Both the position numbers and the translations under genes were made by a program. Source: Vigna angularis (Eukaryota > Streptophyta > Magnoliopsida > Fabales > Fabaceae). Taken from it: a DNA stretch of 64,000 nucleotides. Shown one piece after another: positions 23,884 through 38,100 of the stretch (positions are counted from its first letter, which is position 1; each line of letters starts with the position of its first letter). The DNA is taken from NCBI RefSeq assembly GCF_016808095.1, contig NC_068970.1, positions 36,738,630 to 36,802,629 of the forward strand. Reading direction: 5' to 3'. The notes below the pieces were generated by a model. That model was not told where the DNA came from. It saw nothing but the letters and a program-made list of their open reading frames with translations, and did no database searches.

Positions 23884-26800
23884 TCAACAAGGAAAAAACA
23901 AAAGAGAAGGCTCCACTTGAACCTTTCTGCCAACAAAATCGATTCGGTTCAACTTTTCATTACACCACATTAGTTGATCTTTTCTCAACTTTTTCATGTG
24001 TAACACCCTTGACACCAATCTCAATCCCACTTGAGCAAGCAACTGTTCTTGATCGAGTTGAATATGATCTTCATTCTGTTTTTGGAACTTCCTCACTATG
24101 CAATTCCCACTCCTTACTATGTCTTTTAGCTTTCTCTCCTTCTGCAACATTCATGATCAATTATTATCATCTTACAGTGTCAAGCAACCTATTAAAAATG
24201 TAAATCTTTCAAGAAAAAACCAACCTTTTGCAATTGAGTTCGAACATTCCCAAGAATTTCAGAAACTGCTACGTCCTTGAGATCAATTCCTGTTTTATGA
24301 GAAGCTTTCATCACATTGCCATAATCTTTATCTGCTCTCACAAATTCCCAAAACACCTGCATCGACTCTTTGATGATTTTTGCCAACCTTTCGCTATTGA
24401 TTGCATACTCTTCACCCAACTTGATTATTTTCTTGTCTTTCGTATTGTCATCTGTACAAAGTCATAAGAGCATAGTTAATTACAAATATAACATCTCACT
24501 AGTTTTTGTACGTGTACTTTTTATTAATTTAAATACTTTTTGTTGGTTCATAATTTAAAAAATTTAGTACGATGTAGACATATCATTACATATAATCTCT
24601 TATTGATGTGATATACTTAAAAAGTAGGGCATGCCCTTCTTAAATAGTAGTAAAGATAATTAAAAAAAAAAAAGATAAGTTTAAAAAATAAGTTATAAAT
24701 ATATATTTTGCCCATAAACCTATATCAATAATTCGCAATCAAAGGTGTAAAATTAGAATTGAAGTTAAGCTTTTTGTTACCTTTAATGGGTGGAACTTGC
24801 AGCAGGTTACGAATGACGCAACGGTTGTTGTTGTAGTTTTGAATTCTTGGACCTTGATATGGTTCATCTTCCAAAAAGCGTTGCATGAGGACATGAAATC
24901 GTTGAAATTCAGCCGCCACAAGATTATAGCTGCGAGGCCATTGAGAATCATATTGTTGTAACTCTTTAACTTTCTTGTGCTGCCAACACAAAATTTCCCA
25001 GGAGAGACAAACTTGCCCAACATACACCAATTCCAAATCTCCGTGCAGATCTTCAATAAACTTCAGTATAGGATCAGATATCTGATTCAGTGCCTTGCGT
25101 GGCCACAAATTTTGAGATATTAGTGGCTTCATGCTTTGGACGGTAGATTTTGGGATGATAAACAATTTTGGTGGGTCTTTTAGTTGAACAAGTCCTACAC
25201 ACAGCAGAAAAATCCGTGATGAAGTCAATCACTAACCAAGAACAAGTTTATTGCCAAAGAAATAAATGAAAAACTCAATGAAAAAAAAGATCATGTCCCA
25301 ATCTAAGGTGAAATGCATGCAAATGAAATGAAATTAACTTGGTCCTCACCAATTGCATGCATGGTCTGGTAATTCAAAACATCCAGTTTCCGAGTTTTCT
25401 CTGCATAGCACCTATAAACCTTTTGAATTTCAACAATGTGATCTTTGAATTCTATCTTCTTTTCTATCTTCAGTGGCTTTAGATCCTCAACAACTTTTGG
25501 AGACTCTGCTTCTTCTTCCTCTTCTAAAATAGTGGCAAGCCCTCCTTGTCTGGCATTTTTAAGTTCCATTTTCAATTGTTGCACTACTTCATCATTCTCC
25601 CATTCAAAGTCATCGTCGTCTTCTTCTTCTTCGTCAAAATCTGATTCATCCCATTTATCTTCCCACATGGTGTCTTCTCCACGGTATGGAGAACTTTCCT
25701 TTTCAGTTTTGTCCTCAACAAGATCAAAATTGTGATCGTGTGAGACTTCACTGTCATGTGAATATTGAGATTCTTCACGAAATTCATATGTATTTTCCTC
25801 ATGGCTCTCAGTATCAAATACTTCACCAAAAGGGCTAGAACTAAAAACTTCAAGTGTTACCGAATAGTCATTGTTGTTGTTGCTGCATGATTCTGACCCA
25901 GAATCAGATTGAAACGTGCTATCGTTTAGAATGTCATCATCAAATAAATCACTTGAACAAAACGCTTTACATTGAGAGATTGGATCAGAAGTGAAAATGG
26001 ATGTGATGTTTCTCAGTTCTTCTTGAGAAACAAGGCCTTCCTCCAAAGGATGCTCTAAACATTCAATTTTTGAAATATTTTCATTACTGGAAAATAGATT
26101 ATGGGAAACATTCGGAGCTATAAAATTTTGACGGAAACTGAAGGACAGCATACTTGGTTCTTCTACCAAATCACTGGCTTCAAAATTTGTGAAGAAAGAA
26201 CCTTCTTCTTCGTCTTCTCGAAGTAAATTGGAATCTGCCCCTGCGGAAACAGAGCTTTCTGTTTCATTTTCATTTATTTTCTTGACATCTTCATGAACAC
26301 ACGAGACGGCCTCCATGGAAACAGACCCCTCTATTTCTCCTTCTCTTCTTTTACCATGTTCATACACATCCAAGTCTTTCTCCTCTAAAACAAAGCACTC
26401 TGTTTCTCCTTCTAATTTCTTTACATTTTGATGAAAACCAGAGTTTATCTCCCTTAAAACAGAGGACTTTGTTTCTCCGTGTAAATCATCAGCATCTTCA
26501 TGAATATTTACATTGGAGTCCTTCGCAAATAAAACAGGGCACTTTGTTTCTCCTTCTCTTCCATCAATTGCTACATAAAAATTATCAAAGATCGGAAATA
26601 GCAAATTAGCTAACTCCTCTGCGATCCCGTCAATGTTAGAATCTTCAATCTGATTTCTCTTGGTTTGATCGGGTGGATCATGTTGAATAAGGTGTTCGCT
26701 TTCCCTGTCTTCTGCATGAAATCTGAAACATGAAATAAAGGAATCATTATTCAATTTTCCAGTTTCTTAGCAAAATAATAAAAATAAAAACTATAAATAG

Positions 26801-27003
26801 AAATAACCCAAACGAGAAAATTCATCAAACCTGAAGATATGTCTGAGAATCAAACCCAAGGAATACAGCACATAGTTGTAGAAGAAAACCCGAAGAGAAG
26901 CCAAAGCCCAAAGCACGTTTTCATAAACAAAACCATTTGCAAAAGACAAGTTGATAGATTCAATGTGTGTTTTGAGCATAACGAGGTTCGTAGCACCCAT
27001 CAA
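23884..27003 (-). CDS. DUF1666-family protein (often labelled 'ribosomal protein L34Ae')
   Basis: This plant-specific family has no established function. The five exons are 27003-26831, 26722-25350, 25194-24781, 24451-24225 and 24141-23884. They have GT-AG junctions, consistent phases and a sum of 2445 nt (814 aa plus stop). The N-terminus has a hydrophobic stretch (VFFYNYVLYSLGLI, about residues 39-52) that could anchor it in a membrane. Residues about 59-420 are acidic, Ser/Glu-rich and probably disordered, with DEEEEDDDD just before the conserved part. The conserved C-terminal region has QKVYRCYAEKTRKLDVLNYQ, DLELVYVGQVCLSWEILCWQ, FQRFHVLMQRFLEDEPYQGP and KKLRKDQLMWCNEKLNRIDF, and is likely helical. 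The start could instead be M9 (26979) because the ends of this family vary. No damage is seen. Family membership is from recall of these motifs. Confidence 0.82.
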
Positions 27004-30000
27004 TGCTCAACTAAGCCGAACCCACTCCACCACTTAGATTTTATTCTCACTTCAAGAAAAATTTTAAACCACGTTATAAGAAGGAGAGTTGGGAGCAAGA
27101 AAATTTGCCCATGGAACGAGTCACTATTAGACAGTGAACTCTCCTCACTGATGCACACCCAAATCGGTGGCAGAATAATATCTTGGCATAACTTGATTTT
27201 TGGGCCAAAATATGCGAGATTAGGCATATATTTTGTGAGAAAGCAACAAGAGGGTTTTGCTTTTTCGAAATGAATAAGAATCTGATGTGGTCAATTGGAA
27301 TAGCTGTACGAACGGTTTGCAGTTTATGTAACAATTTTGTGGTACATTTTCTGTGTCCTATTGGATTGAAACGTGTTAGATGTTGGGACTTGTGAAGGTT
27401 GGTTAAAGTGACTAGTGTGCTTGGATTTAAGGCAATTTGTGAGACATTTTTTATTGGGTTTTCTTCGGTTGGACTCAGTCGGTGATCTTTGGATTCATCA
27501 AGTCAATGGTTTTTAGCGGGTGTGGAAAGTTGAAGTTTTCTTCTTCATGGATTTGGGTGAAACAGTATTATTAGATTATCACTTTCTGAAACTAAGTCCA
27601 AAACCTGCCCCCACCTGCAAGTAGAAGCAATGAATCAAGAATTCATTCAAGAAAAAACGTACCTTGCCCAGTAAATACCCCTCTTTACTCACTTTATTTT
27701 CTCAGTAAAAAGGTAAACTTTCTTTTAAACACACCAATTCAGGAAATAACATGTAAAAATTAAAGAAAAATATATTTTGCCATATATTTTTTTTATAGTA
27801 TTTCCACACAAACGTGTAATTTTTTTTATTGATTTTATATTTATTACTTGTTGTATTAATATATAATTGTCTAAACATTAACAGGTGAAATGACTGGTGG
27901 ATTTAATGAGAAATTAAATGGTGGATTTACTGAGAAATTAAACGATAAAATTGTTGAAAAATACATAACTTTTAGAAGTTCACTAACTTTGTTAAGGTTC
28001 ATGTGTTTGAAGAAGATCCACTGGTTTTGTGTAGCAGTCTCTTGGCAGTATTAGCTGAGGTTTCATGGCAGAAATTGAAGACCTGAACCTCATATACTTT
28101 TACATAATTTTTTTACCATCATATTTTTTTTTATCTTTTATGATAAAAAGATTTTTTTTTATAATTAGTTTATATTTATAATATGTATCAAATAAAAATC
28201 AATATTAATAAATATCCAATCTATATTAATATGTAACATTTCTCGCTACTTAAACACCTTGGTGAACCCAAAACATTTATTAATATTATATTCACGATCG
28301 CACTAACAAGCCAAAATCTGAGAAATAATGAATACCTGGAATGCAGCAGCGTCTCTACGAATGAAAAATTAGCTTCAAATTTCCTTAACCAAGACCAGTA
28401 TGCTTGATTACCTTCAAATTTTTCAAATAAGTAATCTTTTTAGTGAAATTTCAATTTTCTTTTCTCTATACCTCTTGCAATTTTATAATACTGAAATAGA
28501 ATTTTTTAAATTTCAAGATTAATACAATATTCTTTTCAATCCGTATTTCTTAAAGTTTTCAATTGGTGAATTATACAGTTTTAAAATTACAGTCTTACTA
28601 ATAAAAATATAAATATCTAATATTATCATATAGGAAGTCAAATTAATGATAAATATTGCTTTAAAATATTTAACAAATTTAAGGTCTTAAATGATTTGGA
28701 ATGTAACACAAGTATTGTTTTATTTGGGGAATAAATTATTTAAACGTTTGAATATATTTAAATACATGATTAATCAATCATAATTATATATTCCAAGTTA
28801 AAAACGTATAATATCCTTAAAATATAAGTGTGGACAATATTTATGATTATGTCACCAGAAATGTGAAAAATAATTTGCCGGCATTTCTCATCTGAAATGT
28901 GAAGTCTTTTTTTGGATGGTGGATGTCACTTTCATACAATCAAAACGCTCTTTTATGGTCATAACAATCATTAAATTATGAAAAACACTTCTTTGGGGGC
29001 AATGATTATATGAATGAGTAACAAATAATCATCCAAATAGTTTGATGACATTGCAAGTATTTATTTTTGGATTTATATTTTATTTCTATTTCTATTTGTA
29101 TTTAAATTTAACTTACGAAGTTTAAACAAAGTATTTTTAAATCTATAATATAATATAAAATACTATGTTTAAAAATAATTAACATGTCAAGGACGAAATG
29201 ATTGGAAGTTGATTTTTTATTACGTATATTCTCTTAGGATTAAATATATTTGTCATGCTTATACAACATTTATTTTTATTAATCATCTTCTCAATCAAAT
29301 AATTATTACACATCTTACATTATAGGGGAGACATTCAATTATATATCTTATACCTTGATATTCAATATTTTTATCCATGAGATTTAAATTTATATTTAAA
29401 TTAATAACAATAAGATTAATTTATAACTTAAAAAAAAAACTCATGGTATAAAATAAAAATGAGTTTCATGAATGATTAATTATTTTTATGCTATTCAATT
29501 TGACATGTTAAAAATGTTTTCCATCTAGTATTAAAGTGAAAAAACATATTAATCAATATAAACAACTCACATATTAATCAATATAAACAACTCACATATT
29601 AGTATGTAATGAAATATATTTAACGCTTAAAAAAATTAATAAATTAATATAATTAAGTTAAAAAAATTATATCGATATTTAAAGAATGAAACATATCAAA
29701 ATTTTAAAAAATAACGAATTTTAATTTTAAATCAAAGTTTCAAAATGTAGAGACTAAAACAATACTTAATATATTTTTTATTATATCTATCTACATTTAC
29801 AAAATTATTTATTTCTCATGTAGTTTATTTACAAAATTATTACAATTATCATTAATAATAAAATTAAAAGTATATTTAAAATCAAGTGTAATTATAAAAA
29901 AAAATCACCATATACATAATTTTTAGGCTATTTAATATATTAATTAATTTATTTATTGAATTACTTCTTTTATTATTAAATATATTATGTAGATTCTCTT

Positions 30001-32161
30001 TAATTTGAGATAAATAATAACCAATATATAATAATCAAAGTGATTTTCTATTCCGTCTGGATAATTTTACTCTAAAACTATATCATTAACATCTTTCTCC
30101 TGTATATTATTTTTTACTTTAATATCTTTCTTTTATCCCCAAAAGCTATATAATATTTTTTCTCAAAATATCACATGATTTTATACCTAATAAAAATATA
30201 ATCCTTGTACATTCAACTATGGATAATTTCTCTTAGTATATCAAAATAAGAATATGTTGACTCAATTCAAGAAATTTCTACACCATAAAATCAAACCAAT
30301 TGTTTGATGAAATATAAAAATATTACTATTAACTATAACTATCAACCTCAATGACAAAGATATTTATATTTATCAAAAAATTATTTCCTCTTTTAATTTA
30401 TCTAAATCATTCTAATTTGTTTTTTTAATGTTATGTGTATCATATTTTTCTTAAAATACTACAAAACCTCAGTTCAAAAAATCTTCTTATATTAACTAAA
30501 TATTTCCTTATATTTCGAATAAGTTTTTGAACACAACACTGACACATGTTGTCAAAATACCTTTTCTTCTTAAAAGGGATAAAAATATTTTCTTTTCTCT
30601 ACTTTTAATCTTAGAATAACACAATTATGACCAAAATAGTAATAATAATATTAATATAAAAAAAATCCTCAGATTTCATATCAATCTTAAACACTCAAGC
30701 ACAGCTTTTCAAAATATTTTTCTCTTTTCAAATATTGTCAATTCTTTATCTCCAATTCTAACAACAATATAATAAATAATAATAAGCTATGGAAAAGACT
30801 TCCCTTACAAAAATAATAAACTTCATAAAAATTCCTTGTCATGACCTGCAAGTTAGATATATATCAGAAGAGTTTAATTTGATTTATAGTAATATAAATG
30901 ATGGGAAAAATATTCTTGTAAGTTTATCAACTTCCTTTGTGCCAAATCTCAAGTAGATCATAATTTAATTAGATTTTTTTTTTCTTAATGACAAGTATAT
31001 GTGTTAAAGAAAATTTTCCACACGTATATGTGACAGATATTATATGGTCAATAATATTTCACAAAAGTTTTCTTAAAATTTGGGTAATTAAATATAACAT
31101 CCTATAATATCTCACTTTTCATTTTATATGAATATAAACATTTTGAATTTAAAGTTATGTTGAAAGTTTAACATCAAAGATAAAATTATTTTAAAATATA
31201 TAAGTAAATGAAAAGTTGTGTCTCATTCCCATTGCCAAAAGGCACCCGACAACATTGGCTATGATATTGAGAATTCAACTTGTGCGACTTGTTTATGATG
31301 TTTTGAATTTTGGGCTGGAATGTGGTCTCAACTCTTTGCGTGTTCAAAGGGATTATGGTGATGATGAAGTCAATGGAACAAAAAATTAGTTAAATTTATA
31401 TCCGTACGTTGAAATGACAATTAAATAACGCAGGACATTGCCTTTTCATAGCTTCTAGAGTATTAATAAAAACTTATATTTATTAGACCAATTCTGGCCA
31501 ACCCTTCGTTTCTAGAACTTATGTTCTTCTTGTATACCTTCCTAAGGAATTAACAAGACCACAAAGGTTTTGTTTCTACCTCTAGGGTATTGCATATTTT
31601 ATTATTTCAATTTTTGTTATCATATTTTATATTTATTACAAGTTTTTTCTATAAGTTGACTAAATAAAATATTCATAAACTTTTTTAATCTTCATTCTTA
31701 GATAATGTAAACTTTTTGGTAAGTTTAAAATTATTTTTTAGTTAAGGCTAATTAAGAAATAAAGTCATCTAAATTGTTATTGCATAGTGTTAACATATTG
31801 ATCTACATTTTATTAATATTGTTAAAATTGTTTGATCTAATAAACTATGTGTTTATTTTTAATTATTTTATCATGATTTTGTCCTTATTAGATGAGTTGA
31901 TATTGACGGATTAAGTAAATATACTATTCATAAACAATCTATTTCCCTATCATAAGAGAGAGGGAATATGAGCTAAAGAAAGTAAAGGAAAATAAAGAAA
32001 AATTATGTAGTTGGATGAATGTGATAAAATAATTTTTCATATTAATATTTTCAAAAAATAATTAATAGAATAAAATTTTAAAATAATTTGTCAAAAATAA
32101 TTTTTCAAAATATAAATTAGAATTAAAATGATATTTAAATTAATATTTTTTATTTATTTAT
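27004..32161. other. AT-rich intergenic DNA, gene-free
   Basis: The first few hundred bases should hold the promoter of the DUF1666 gene. The rest is AT-rich and without a gene I can support. A 28-bp direct duplication (ATTAATCAATATAAACAACT core) lies at about 29548-29602. Frames at 26839-27334 overlap exon 1 or its upstream region and look spurious. Confidence 0.45.
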
Positions 32162-32190
32162 TGTAACATCTAATTTAGTAATATAAAACT

Positions 32191-32402
32191 ACTAAAATGA
32201 ACATTACATGGACAATGATATAACAAGAACCACAAATTTGTGATGAATAAAATTATTTACCTGAAGAATAAAAGTAACTACCTATATTGCAAAAGTAACT
32301 ACTAAAATGAACATTACATGAACAATGATATAACAAGAACCACAAATTTGTAACGAATAAAATTCTTTACCTGAAGAACAAAAGTAACTACCCATATTGC
32401 AA
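32191..32402. repeat. 110-bp tandem duplication
   Basis: Two adjacent copies begin ACTAAAATGAACATTACATG at 32191 and 32301. They differ by a handful of substitutions. They lie at the 3' end of the reversed LTR-like repeat. Confidence 0.85.
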
Positions 32403-33179
32403 GCTTCATTCCCAACCTCTCGCTGATACAACTGAAAAGACTATATCCGTAAACTCACACCATTAAGATAATCATCGCAAAAAAGAAACAACATACAAAG
32501 ACAGACCGCAAAAAAGCAAAGGTAAGCTAGATTATCAAAAGATTTTACATACCATTTAAAAATATGACAATATACATGCATATTATGATTCAAACAACAC
32601 AACAATTGGTCCATTCCACTTGAAACCCATTTTACTATCCGCATAGATGCATTAATGTCGGACTCATGGGGAACCTACATCCATGTATGGTGGAACAACC
32701 TAGCTCAAAAATAATAATAACCACATCCTCAACCACCACCAATAATACCATACATCAAGGTTAATCCGTCAAACATCTATGGTCCTAACCAGTGACCATA
32801 GGCTAAGACCTCCTACTACTCTCCACGACATAATCACTCATCTCTACATGAAATGGGGTTATTAAGAGTGTCAAGATAATTCCCCAATCTAGGAGCCCCT
32901 ACTTCAATAGATAACACAAGATAACCAACTTAGGATATTCTTCCTTGGAATTCCTTTCTTACATGATACTTGAAATCCACACCTCGCACATTATTTGAAC
33001 ATCATCATCACATCTCATACCTAATTATCTTCATAACTTTACTTCCATACCACATTGCATACTATTCACTGATCATATAATCTCACGAATACTTATACAT
33101 CATCCATAATGAATCCAAACATAACTCAAAGTTATCAAGATACAAGAATGAAAAGAATAAAACAAAACTTAGACCAGTC

Positions 33180-33500
33180 GTTCAACGACCACGCTCGCTG
33201 GGCGACCACAAAGTTCCCTCGCTCAGTGACCCAGCTCGCTGTGCGAAAGCACATCCAGTGTTCCCAGACCCCAACCTCTCGCTCAGCAACCCAGCTCGTT
33301 GTACGCATAAACAGACAGTGGTCCAAACCCCTCAACCACTCGCTCAGCGACCTAACTCGTTAGGCGAATCTAGAGACAATGGTTCAGACCTCTCAACCAC
33401 TCGCTCAACGACCCAACTCGCTAGGCAAAAGCACAAACAGTGGTCTAGACTTTTAACCTTTCGTTGAGCGACTCCACTCGCTCAACGAGTCTGCATAATT
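33180..33500 (-). repeat. Array of short imperfect palindromes, copy 3
   Basis: About five units of roughly 60-70 bp contain forms such as CTCGCTGGGCGA, CTCGCTGTGCGA and CTCGTTAGGCGA, each paired with CTCGCTCAGCGA-like text. The array is GC-richer than its flanks and sits in the same position of the repeat as in the other copies. Confidence 0.7.
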
Positions 33501-34928
33501 CTGCAGCACGAAAACTACAGAAATATCACCTCAAACTGCTCTTGACCAAATTGATATATTTTTCCCAACTTCTAACACTTCTAGATTGTGTTATACACTC
33601 AATTATACTTAACCAATTGTGTCTAACTCATCCTAAACTCATTTTAAACCAATGACTACAAGATTCCAACCAAAAAATTAAAAAAATTACAACTTAGAGA
33701 CTCAAATTAAATTCTACCATTTGTGACATAATTTCAAGCAACTTAGGGACTCCAACAAGTCCCATATGACTTAACAAGACTCTCTGAACTGACCACTTGA
33801 GTACAAAACCTCCAACTCCAGTTTTCACTAGTTCACTTCCTCAAAAACAAGTTCTAAACTAAGGTAGACTATGTCCATCCATTACCATACCTTCTTAGAA
33901 CAGATTTCATCCATTCTAGATACTTGAACATGACTTAAAACAGCTCCTAACCAACTCCAACTGCATCTAATTAGTTCACCAACCCTTTCTCACCATTCCA
34001 CTACTTAAGACCTTATCTTTTACTTCAATACATCATTAAAACTTCTAAACCTGCACTCATTACTATCTACACTTCGTAAAATACATTTCAAACATAATTA
34101 TAATACAATTGCATCCAACCACAAATCAATTATCATTCAATCCACTTTTACAATAGTATTTCATCACCACATACTAAATTACCCCAATTATTCAAGCCAT
34201 CAAGTCACACCAAACAACACAATCATTCAAACAGTTCAACATTTAAATAATCTTCTAACATGTACAATTAACTATCAATTAAAGAAAACACTAGCTTCCC
34301 TTACCTCTAAACCAACATCCCAACTTTATCAAAATGTTCCACCGATTTGCTTGCAACACAAGGAACTTTTAAAAACACCTACAAATCACCAATTGGCGAT
34401 TGGAGACAAATCTTAGAACCCAAATTGAACTAATAATCAAGGAAGAAGAACACTTGATACATGCAAAATAGTTTTACTTTGCATGATCAAGGATCAAGAA
34501 AATACCTAGAAAAGGGATGAAAACTTACTTGCTCTAAACACCAAATTGATAGGATAAAATGGTAAACATTGACACTGTGATCATCTAGATACCTCTTGAT
34601 CGTCAAATAGATGACTTGAGATCAAGAAATCTTAGAGAAAAGTGAGAGAGAATGAAGAGAAAAGGTTTTAGAGAGATAAAGTGTTTTTAAAGTAATAAGA
34701 CGAGTTTAGAAAATTCTATTTATATTATAAAGTTATTTTATACGGTCTCATTATTTTAATACATTTAACAACTCTAATACTTTATTTTCTAGGTTCTTAC
34801 ACTTTTAATAAATAAAAACGATAAATTTTAATATAACAATGTATTTTAAAAAATTACTATAAAATTATTAAAATTTAAATATATTGATTTTATTTTATTT
34901 ATTACTGTAATATTATTTACTTTAGTTA

Positions 34929-35135
34929 TAATAAAAAGTTTAAAGAATAATTCTGATGTATTATTTCAAAGAGTAGAGTACCATACATATACATTCAAGG
35001 ATCCTATAATTCTTCATCTATTAAAGGAATGACATGTGCACAAATCTACACAAATTATAATAATATCTAAATTATAACTAACACAATATTTGATTGTCTA
35101 ATACCCTTTAATAGAATATTTGACATATCTTAACA
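34929..35135 (-). repeat. 3' LTR of the gag-less copia
   Basis: This 207-bp LTR closely matches the 5' LTR. It is preceded (on the minus strand) by the PPT at about 35136-35150 and followed by the target site AGTTA. Confidence 0.9.
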
Positions 35136-35142
35136 CCCCCAC

Positions 35143-38100
35143 TCAAGTTGATGCATGGATATCACACATTCCCAACTTGAATAGAGACTCATTAAACAAT
35201 CTTCTTGACACTCCTTTGGTGAGAACATCAGCCAACTGCAATTCTGATTTTACAAAAGGAAATGAAATTATTCTAGCTTCAAGCTTCTCTTTGATGAAAT
35301 GTCTATCAATCTCCACATGCTTTGTTCTATCATGTTGCACAAGATTGTGAGCAATTACTATAGACGAAGTATTGTCACAGTACAAACTCATAGCTTCATT
35401 TTGTTTAAAGCCCAAATCTGATAGCACATTTTTAATCCACAAAAGTTCACATACATCTAGTGTCATGCCTCTGAATTCTACTTCAGCACTAGATCTTGCT
35501 ACTACAGGTTGTTTTTTACTCCTCCAAGTTACAAGATTCCCTCCTACAAAAGTAAAGTATCCAGAGGTAGATCTTCTATCATCTTTTGAACCTGCCCAAT
35601 CTGCATTAGTGTACCCTTCTACCTTTAAGTTTTCATGATTTGAGAACAAAATTCCTTTTCCAGGAGCGAACTTCAAATATCTCAAAATCCTTTCAACAGC
35701 ATCCATATGAATCTTCCGTGGGTCATGCATAAATTGACTAACAACATTCACTGCATAGGTGATATCTGGACGTGTATGGCACAAATAAATTAATTTTCCT
35801 ACCAGCCTTTGGTATCTTCCTCTATCTATGCTTGCTGAATTTGAGCATTGAAAGAGTTTATGATTTTGTTCAATTGATGTATCAGTTGGTTTACTCCCAA
35901 TCAGCCCAGTTTCTGATAGTAAATCAATAGTATATTTTCTTTGACATAGAAAAATACCATGTTTTGATCTAGCTACTTCAATACCCAAAAAATATTTGAG
36001 GTTTCCAAGTTGTTTCATCTCAAATTTAGATGCAAGGTATTGTTGTAAACTAGAAATCTCATCTTGGTTATTTCCTGTAACAATCATGTCATCTACATAT
36101 ATAATCAAAGTTGTAATTTTTCCTTTTCCTCTCTTAAAAAATAAGGTGTGATCAGAGTTACTTGCTTTATAGCTAAAAGCCTTCATAGACTTGGTAAATC
36201 TTCCAAACCATGCTCTTGGGGATTATTTTAATCCATATAGAGCCTTCTTTAATTTGCAAACCTTCATTCCAATTGAATCAGTCATGCCTGGTGGAGAATC
36301 CATATAAATTTCTTCTGAAATTTCTCCGTGTAGAAAAACATTTTTCACATCAAATTGTAGAAGAGGCCAATCTTGATTTGCAGCTAGCAACAAAAGTATT
36401 CTCACAGTATTGAGCTCGGCTACCAGTGCGAACGTCTCTTGGTAATCTACACCATAAGACTGAGTGTAACCTTTAGCTACAAGTCGTGCTTTATACCTCT
36501 CAATAGTTCCATCAGCTTTATGCTTAATTGTAAAGACCCATTTGCAGCCCACAATTTTCTTCCCTCTTGGTAAGGACACAAGATCCCAAGTGTTGTTTTT
36601 TTCTAAAGCTGCCATCTCCTCAACCATTGCTTCGGTCCATCTAGGATCTGCCAAAGTTCCTGTACATTACTAGGTATAGAAATTGAAGATAATTGAGATA
36701 CAAATGATGCATATGACTGAGATAACCTATGAGATGACACATATTTACTAATGGGATATTTAACTTTGGGTTGGAGGTCTGGTTCATATTTAACTAGAGG
36801 TTGACCACGGTTAGAACGAGGTGGAGGAATATATTGAACAGTAGTAGACTTAGTGTTTGGTGTGTTGGTGGTCTCACGCAAACAAGAATCAATTCCATGA
36901 TCAATTTCATCTAAATTAGTATTATCATAGATAGGATCAGAAGGTACCTCTAAAGAGTCAAGCTGAACCTGTGGAGAAGATTGAGCCAATTGGTTATGAT
37001 CAAAAGACACTGTATTATCCAAAAAAGAAGGGTCCATATTTAGGATTGGCTCACTTCCTGTAGAATGATCTTCACACGATAATTTATCTTCACAATCAAA
37101 CATACCAACATCATGATTATGAACTTCACTTTCATTGCCTCTCTGAAGTGGAGACTCAACATAAAAAAAATTCATGCTCATTAAATGTCACATCCATAGA
37201 AATATAAATTTCTTTGATGGTGGATGGTAAGCACGATAACCTTTTTGAGTTGATCCATACTCAACAAAAACACATTTGATCACTCGTTCTTCAAGCTTTG
37301 TACGTTGATGTGGGTGTAAGTGAACATATATAACACATCCAAAAATATGAGGTGGTAAATAAACTATGGGAGGAAGGATACAATGATCAGACAACACATC
37401 AAAAGGCCTTCGAAAGTTAAGCACACTAGAAGGGGTTCGATTAATTAAATAAACGGTAGAGCTCACAACCTCACCCCATAAATGAGATGGGACATTACCA
37501 TCTATCAAAAGTAATCTTGTCACCTCTAATATATGTCTATTTTTCCTCTCAGCCACTCCATTTTGTTGTGGTGAATAAGGACATGTAGTTTGATTCAAGA
37601 TGCCTTTAGAGTTCATGAACTCTATTAATTCAATCTTAAAATATTCCCCTCCATTGTCTGATCGAATGACCTTAATAGATGTGTTAAATTGTGTAACAAT
37701 CAGATGATAGAAGGAACGAACCACATCACACACATCCCTTTTATATTTAAGCAAATATACCCAGGTTACCCGAGTACAATCATCAACAAAACTGATAAAC
37801 CATTTTTTTTCCATTATGTGTAGATTGCGGGACAGGGCCCCAAACATATGTGTGAATTAATGAAAAAGGAAAATCAGTTTTGTTATTACTTAAAGGAAAC
37901 ACAACACGATGATTTTTTGCCAAAACACAAGTTTCACAAAAGAAATCAGAAATATTGCATTTATGAAATAATGATGGAAATAATTTTTTTAAATAACCAA
38001 AAGAGGAATGTCCCAACCGTCTATGCCACAACCAAATTTCCTTTTTGTTTTTATCTTGTATGTGATCATTTGCAAGACAAGTCAATCCTTTTTTATGGTT

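Larger units (their letters stand above)
32162..34801 (-). repeat. LTR-like non-coding repeat, copy 3 (reversed)
   Basis: On the minus strand it starts TGTAAGAACC (34801) and ends GATGTTACA (32162), so it has TG..CA ends over 2640 bp. It shares with copies 1, 2 and 4 the GACGATCAAGAGG block (about 34600), the palindromic array (33180-33500) and the AGTAGGAGGTCTTAG block (about 32800). No TSD is evident, and there is no coding capacity. The gag-less copia element begins only 128 bp beyond it. Confidence 0.65.

Noticed and set aside
33180..33500. Open frames of 60-85 codons on both strands
   Set aside because: They arise from the GC-richer palindrome array inside a non-coding repeat; the amino-acid text is just the repeat translated and is not shared by the other copies in the same frame.
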